From positions 1 through 6,723 of the forward strand of contig JBMTQX010000090.1 in NCBI GenBank assembly GCA_049446715.1: a stretch of DNA of 6,723 nucleotides. The letters run 5' to 3'. Shown in pieces: positions 5,902 to 6,723 of this stretch. Each line of letters opens with the position of its first letter. The first letter of the stretch is position 1. The notes below the pieces were generated by a model. It ran no database searches, had not been told where the DNA came from, and worked only from the letters and a program-made list of their open reading frames with translations. The stretch is from Eutrophocola sp049446715. Its GTDB lineage: Bacteria > Pseudomonadota > Gammaproteobacteria > Pseudomonadales > Pseudohongiellaceae. The position numbers and the translations under genes are program-made.

Positions 5902-6723
5902 ATGAACAAAAAACTATTCGCGTCGGCCTTATTTGCCGCAGGAGCATTCGTAAGTACGAGCGCCCTTGCAGCATTAGGGTTCGAAACCTCCGTCGGAAAT
6001 AGAGCAGACGGCTACCTTCAGGATGGCAATGCAAAAGTTGCCGCCGGTGGTAGCAGTGTCCGCCGCAACGACATTCTCGTTAATATTGGTGCTGCTACAG
6101 ACATTCCTGCGGGAAAGGAAATTGTTATCCGCCTTCCGAAAGGTCTAAATTTTTCAGAGGTCCCAGGTTTTAAAGTAACCCAAGGTACTCCAGGTGTTGG
6201 CCTGACCCTGAAAGATGGGTCTGAGTTTGGCGACCCCACATTAGACGATCCGGGTGTCACATGGTCAGATGCGAACGGTGACGGTGGCTATGACCGCGCG
6301 GTTGTTACCGTTGCTGCTGCAGCTGCTGCGGGAGACTCACTTACCATCTCTATAAACCTGACTGCAGATTCAACTGCTACGGCTGGCGTCAAAAAGGTCT
6401 CCGTTGTTGTCAACAATGGTCTGGCAGTACCTCAAAACGTTGTCGAAGTCGTTTCAGGCTTTACCGAACCGGTTTTCTCAGCTTCTGGTACCAAGCTGAA
6501 AACGCTTAGTCAATCTGCACAGACAGCTACTGTTAGTACTGCTAAGTTCACGGTGACTGTGCCTAAAGGTACAGCCGGGACATCCAAAGTCACAATGACT
6601 CCCGAGTCCAAGCTGACTTTCTCCAGTTCCGGTTCTACGATCACGTACGCCATTAATACTCCGGTTAAGATGTTCCCGTTCACTGTCGCTACCAGTACTG
6701 GTACGTTCGCTTTGGACACCAAA
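5902..6723 (+). CDS. Secreted beta-rich surface protein, 3' end beyond window
   Basis: I do not recognise a named family. The frame stays open from the ATG at 5902 to the window edge (274 codons). The N-terminus is a classical Sec signal: MNKK, a hydrophobic core, and a signal peptidase I site at STSALA|ALGF (after residue 23), so the protein reaches the periplasm or beyond. The mature part is rich in Ala, Thr, Ser, Val and Gly, has no Cys and one Trp, and reads as alternating strands such as DILVNIG, KEIVIRLPKG, VKKVSVVVNN and KFTVTVPKG. This suggests Ig-like or S-layer-like beta domains. DANGDGGYD (123-131) fits a DxNxDGxxD calcium-binding loop, and six Ala in a row occur at 138-143. By hand count GGT supplies 15 of 29 Gly codons, unlike the GGC-leaning genes before it, as in highly expressed genes. 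A strong ribosome site and its own promoter support abundant expression. Candidates are an S-layer subunit or another extracellular type II substrate. Confidence 0.8.
   Translation, partial: MNKKLFASALFAAGAFVSTSALAALGFETSVGNRADGYLQDGNAKVAAGGSSVRRNDILVNIGAATDIPAGKEIVIRLPKGLNFSEVPGFKVTQGTPGVGLTLKDGSEFGDPTLDDPGVTWSDANGDGGYDRAVVTVAAAAAAGDSLTISINLTADSTATAGVKKVSVVVNNGLAVPQNVVEVVSGFTEPVFSASGTKLKTLSQSAQTATVSTAKFTVTVPKGTAGTSKVTMTPESKLTFSSSGSTITYAINTPVKMFPFTVATSTGTFALDTK

Noticed and set aside
6018..6722. Minus-strand open frames under the secreted-protein gene
   Set aside because: The plus frame has a signal peptide, strong ribosome site and uninterrupted beta-rich coding; the antisense frames are shadows.

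Overview
The window reads as a chromosomal cell-surface locus of a Gram-negative bacterium, most likely a gammaproteobacterium of roughly balanced GC. The evidence is the pair of type II secretion minor pseudopilins, an ABC-type O-antigen/polysaccharide exporter, a Sec signal peptide on the last gene, strong Shine-Dalgarno sites and a CRP-like palindrome. I cannot name the genus. All genes lie on the plus strand.

Layout. Positions 1-5502 hold six tightly packed genes, probably one transcript running in from outside the window. They are the 3' part of a gspJ-like gene (cut by the window edge), gspK, the membrane permease wzm, the ATPase wzt with a carbohydrate-binding C-terminal domain, a GNAT-fold acyltransferase, and a PIG-L/LmbE-type deacetylase. 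Each of the first four junctions is a start/stop overlap (ATGA, ATGA, TAATG, then 13 bp). The last junction is a 13-base gap whose strong Shine-Dalgarno begins on the stop codon of the previous gene. Positions 5503-5901 are a 399-base non-coding stretch with a run of nine G, a hairpin, AT-rich DNA, a CRP-like site, a TTGACA-type promoter and a structured leader. From 5902 to the window end runs an unlisted but clear open reading frame for a secreted, cysteine-free, beta-rich protein. It is cut by the right edge.

How the genes may work together. The pseudopilins belong to a type II secretion machine that moves folded proteins across the outer membrane. Wzm/Wzt export a lipid-linked glycan, and the acyltransferase and deacetylase are plausible modifiers of that glycan or its precursor. 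The last gene looks like an abundant exported protein under its own strong, regulated promoter. This combination resembles the Aeromonas S-layer arrangement, where a dedicated type II-like secretion system exports the S-layer subunit and an AbcA/Wzt-like protein serves the O-polysaccharide that anchors it. The S-layer (or similar surface coat) reading is my inference from gene content. The individual family calls rest on motifs visible in the sequence.
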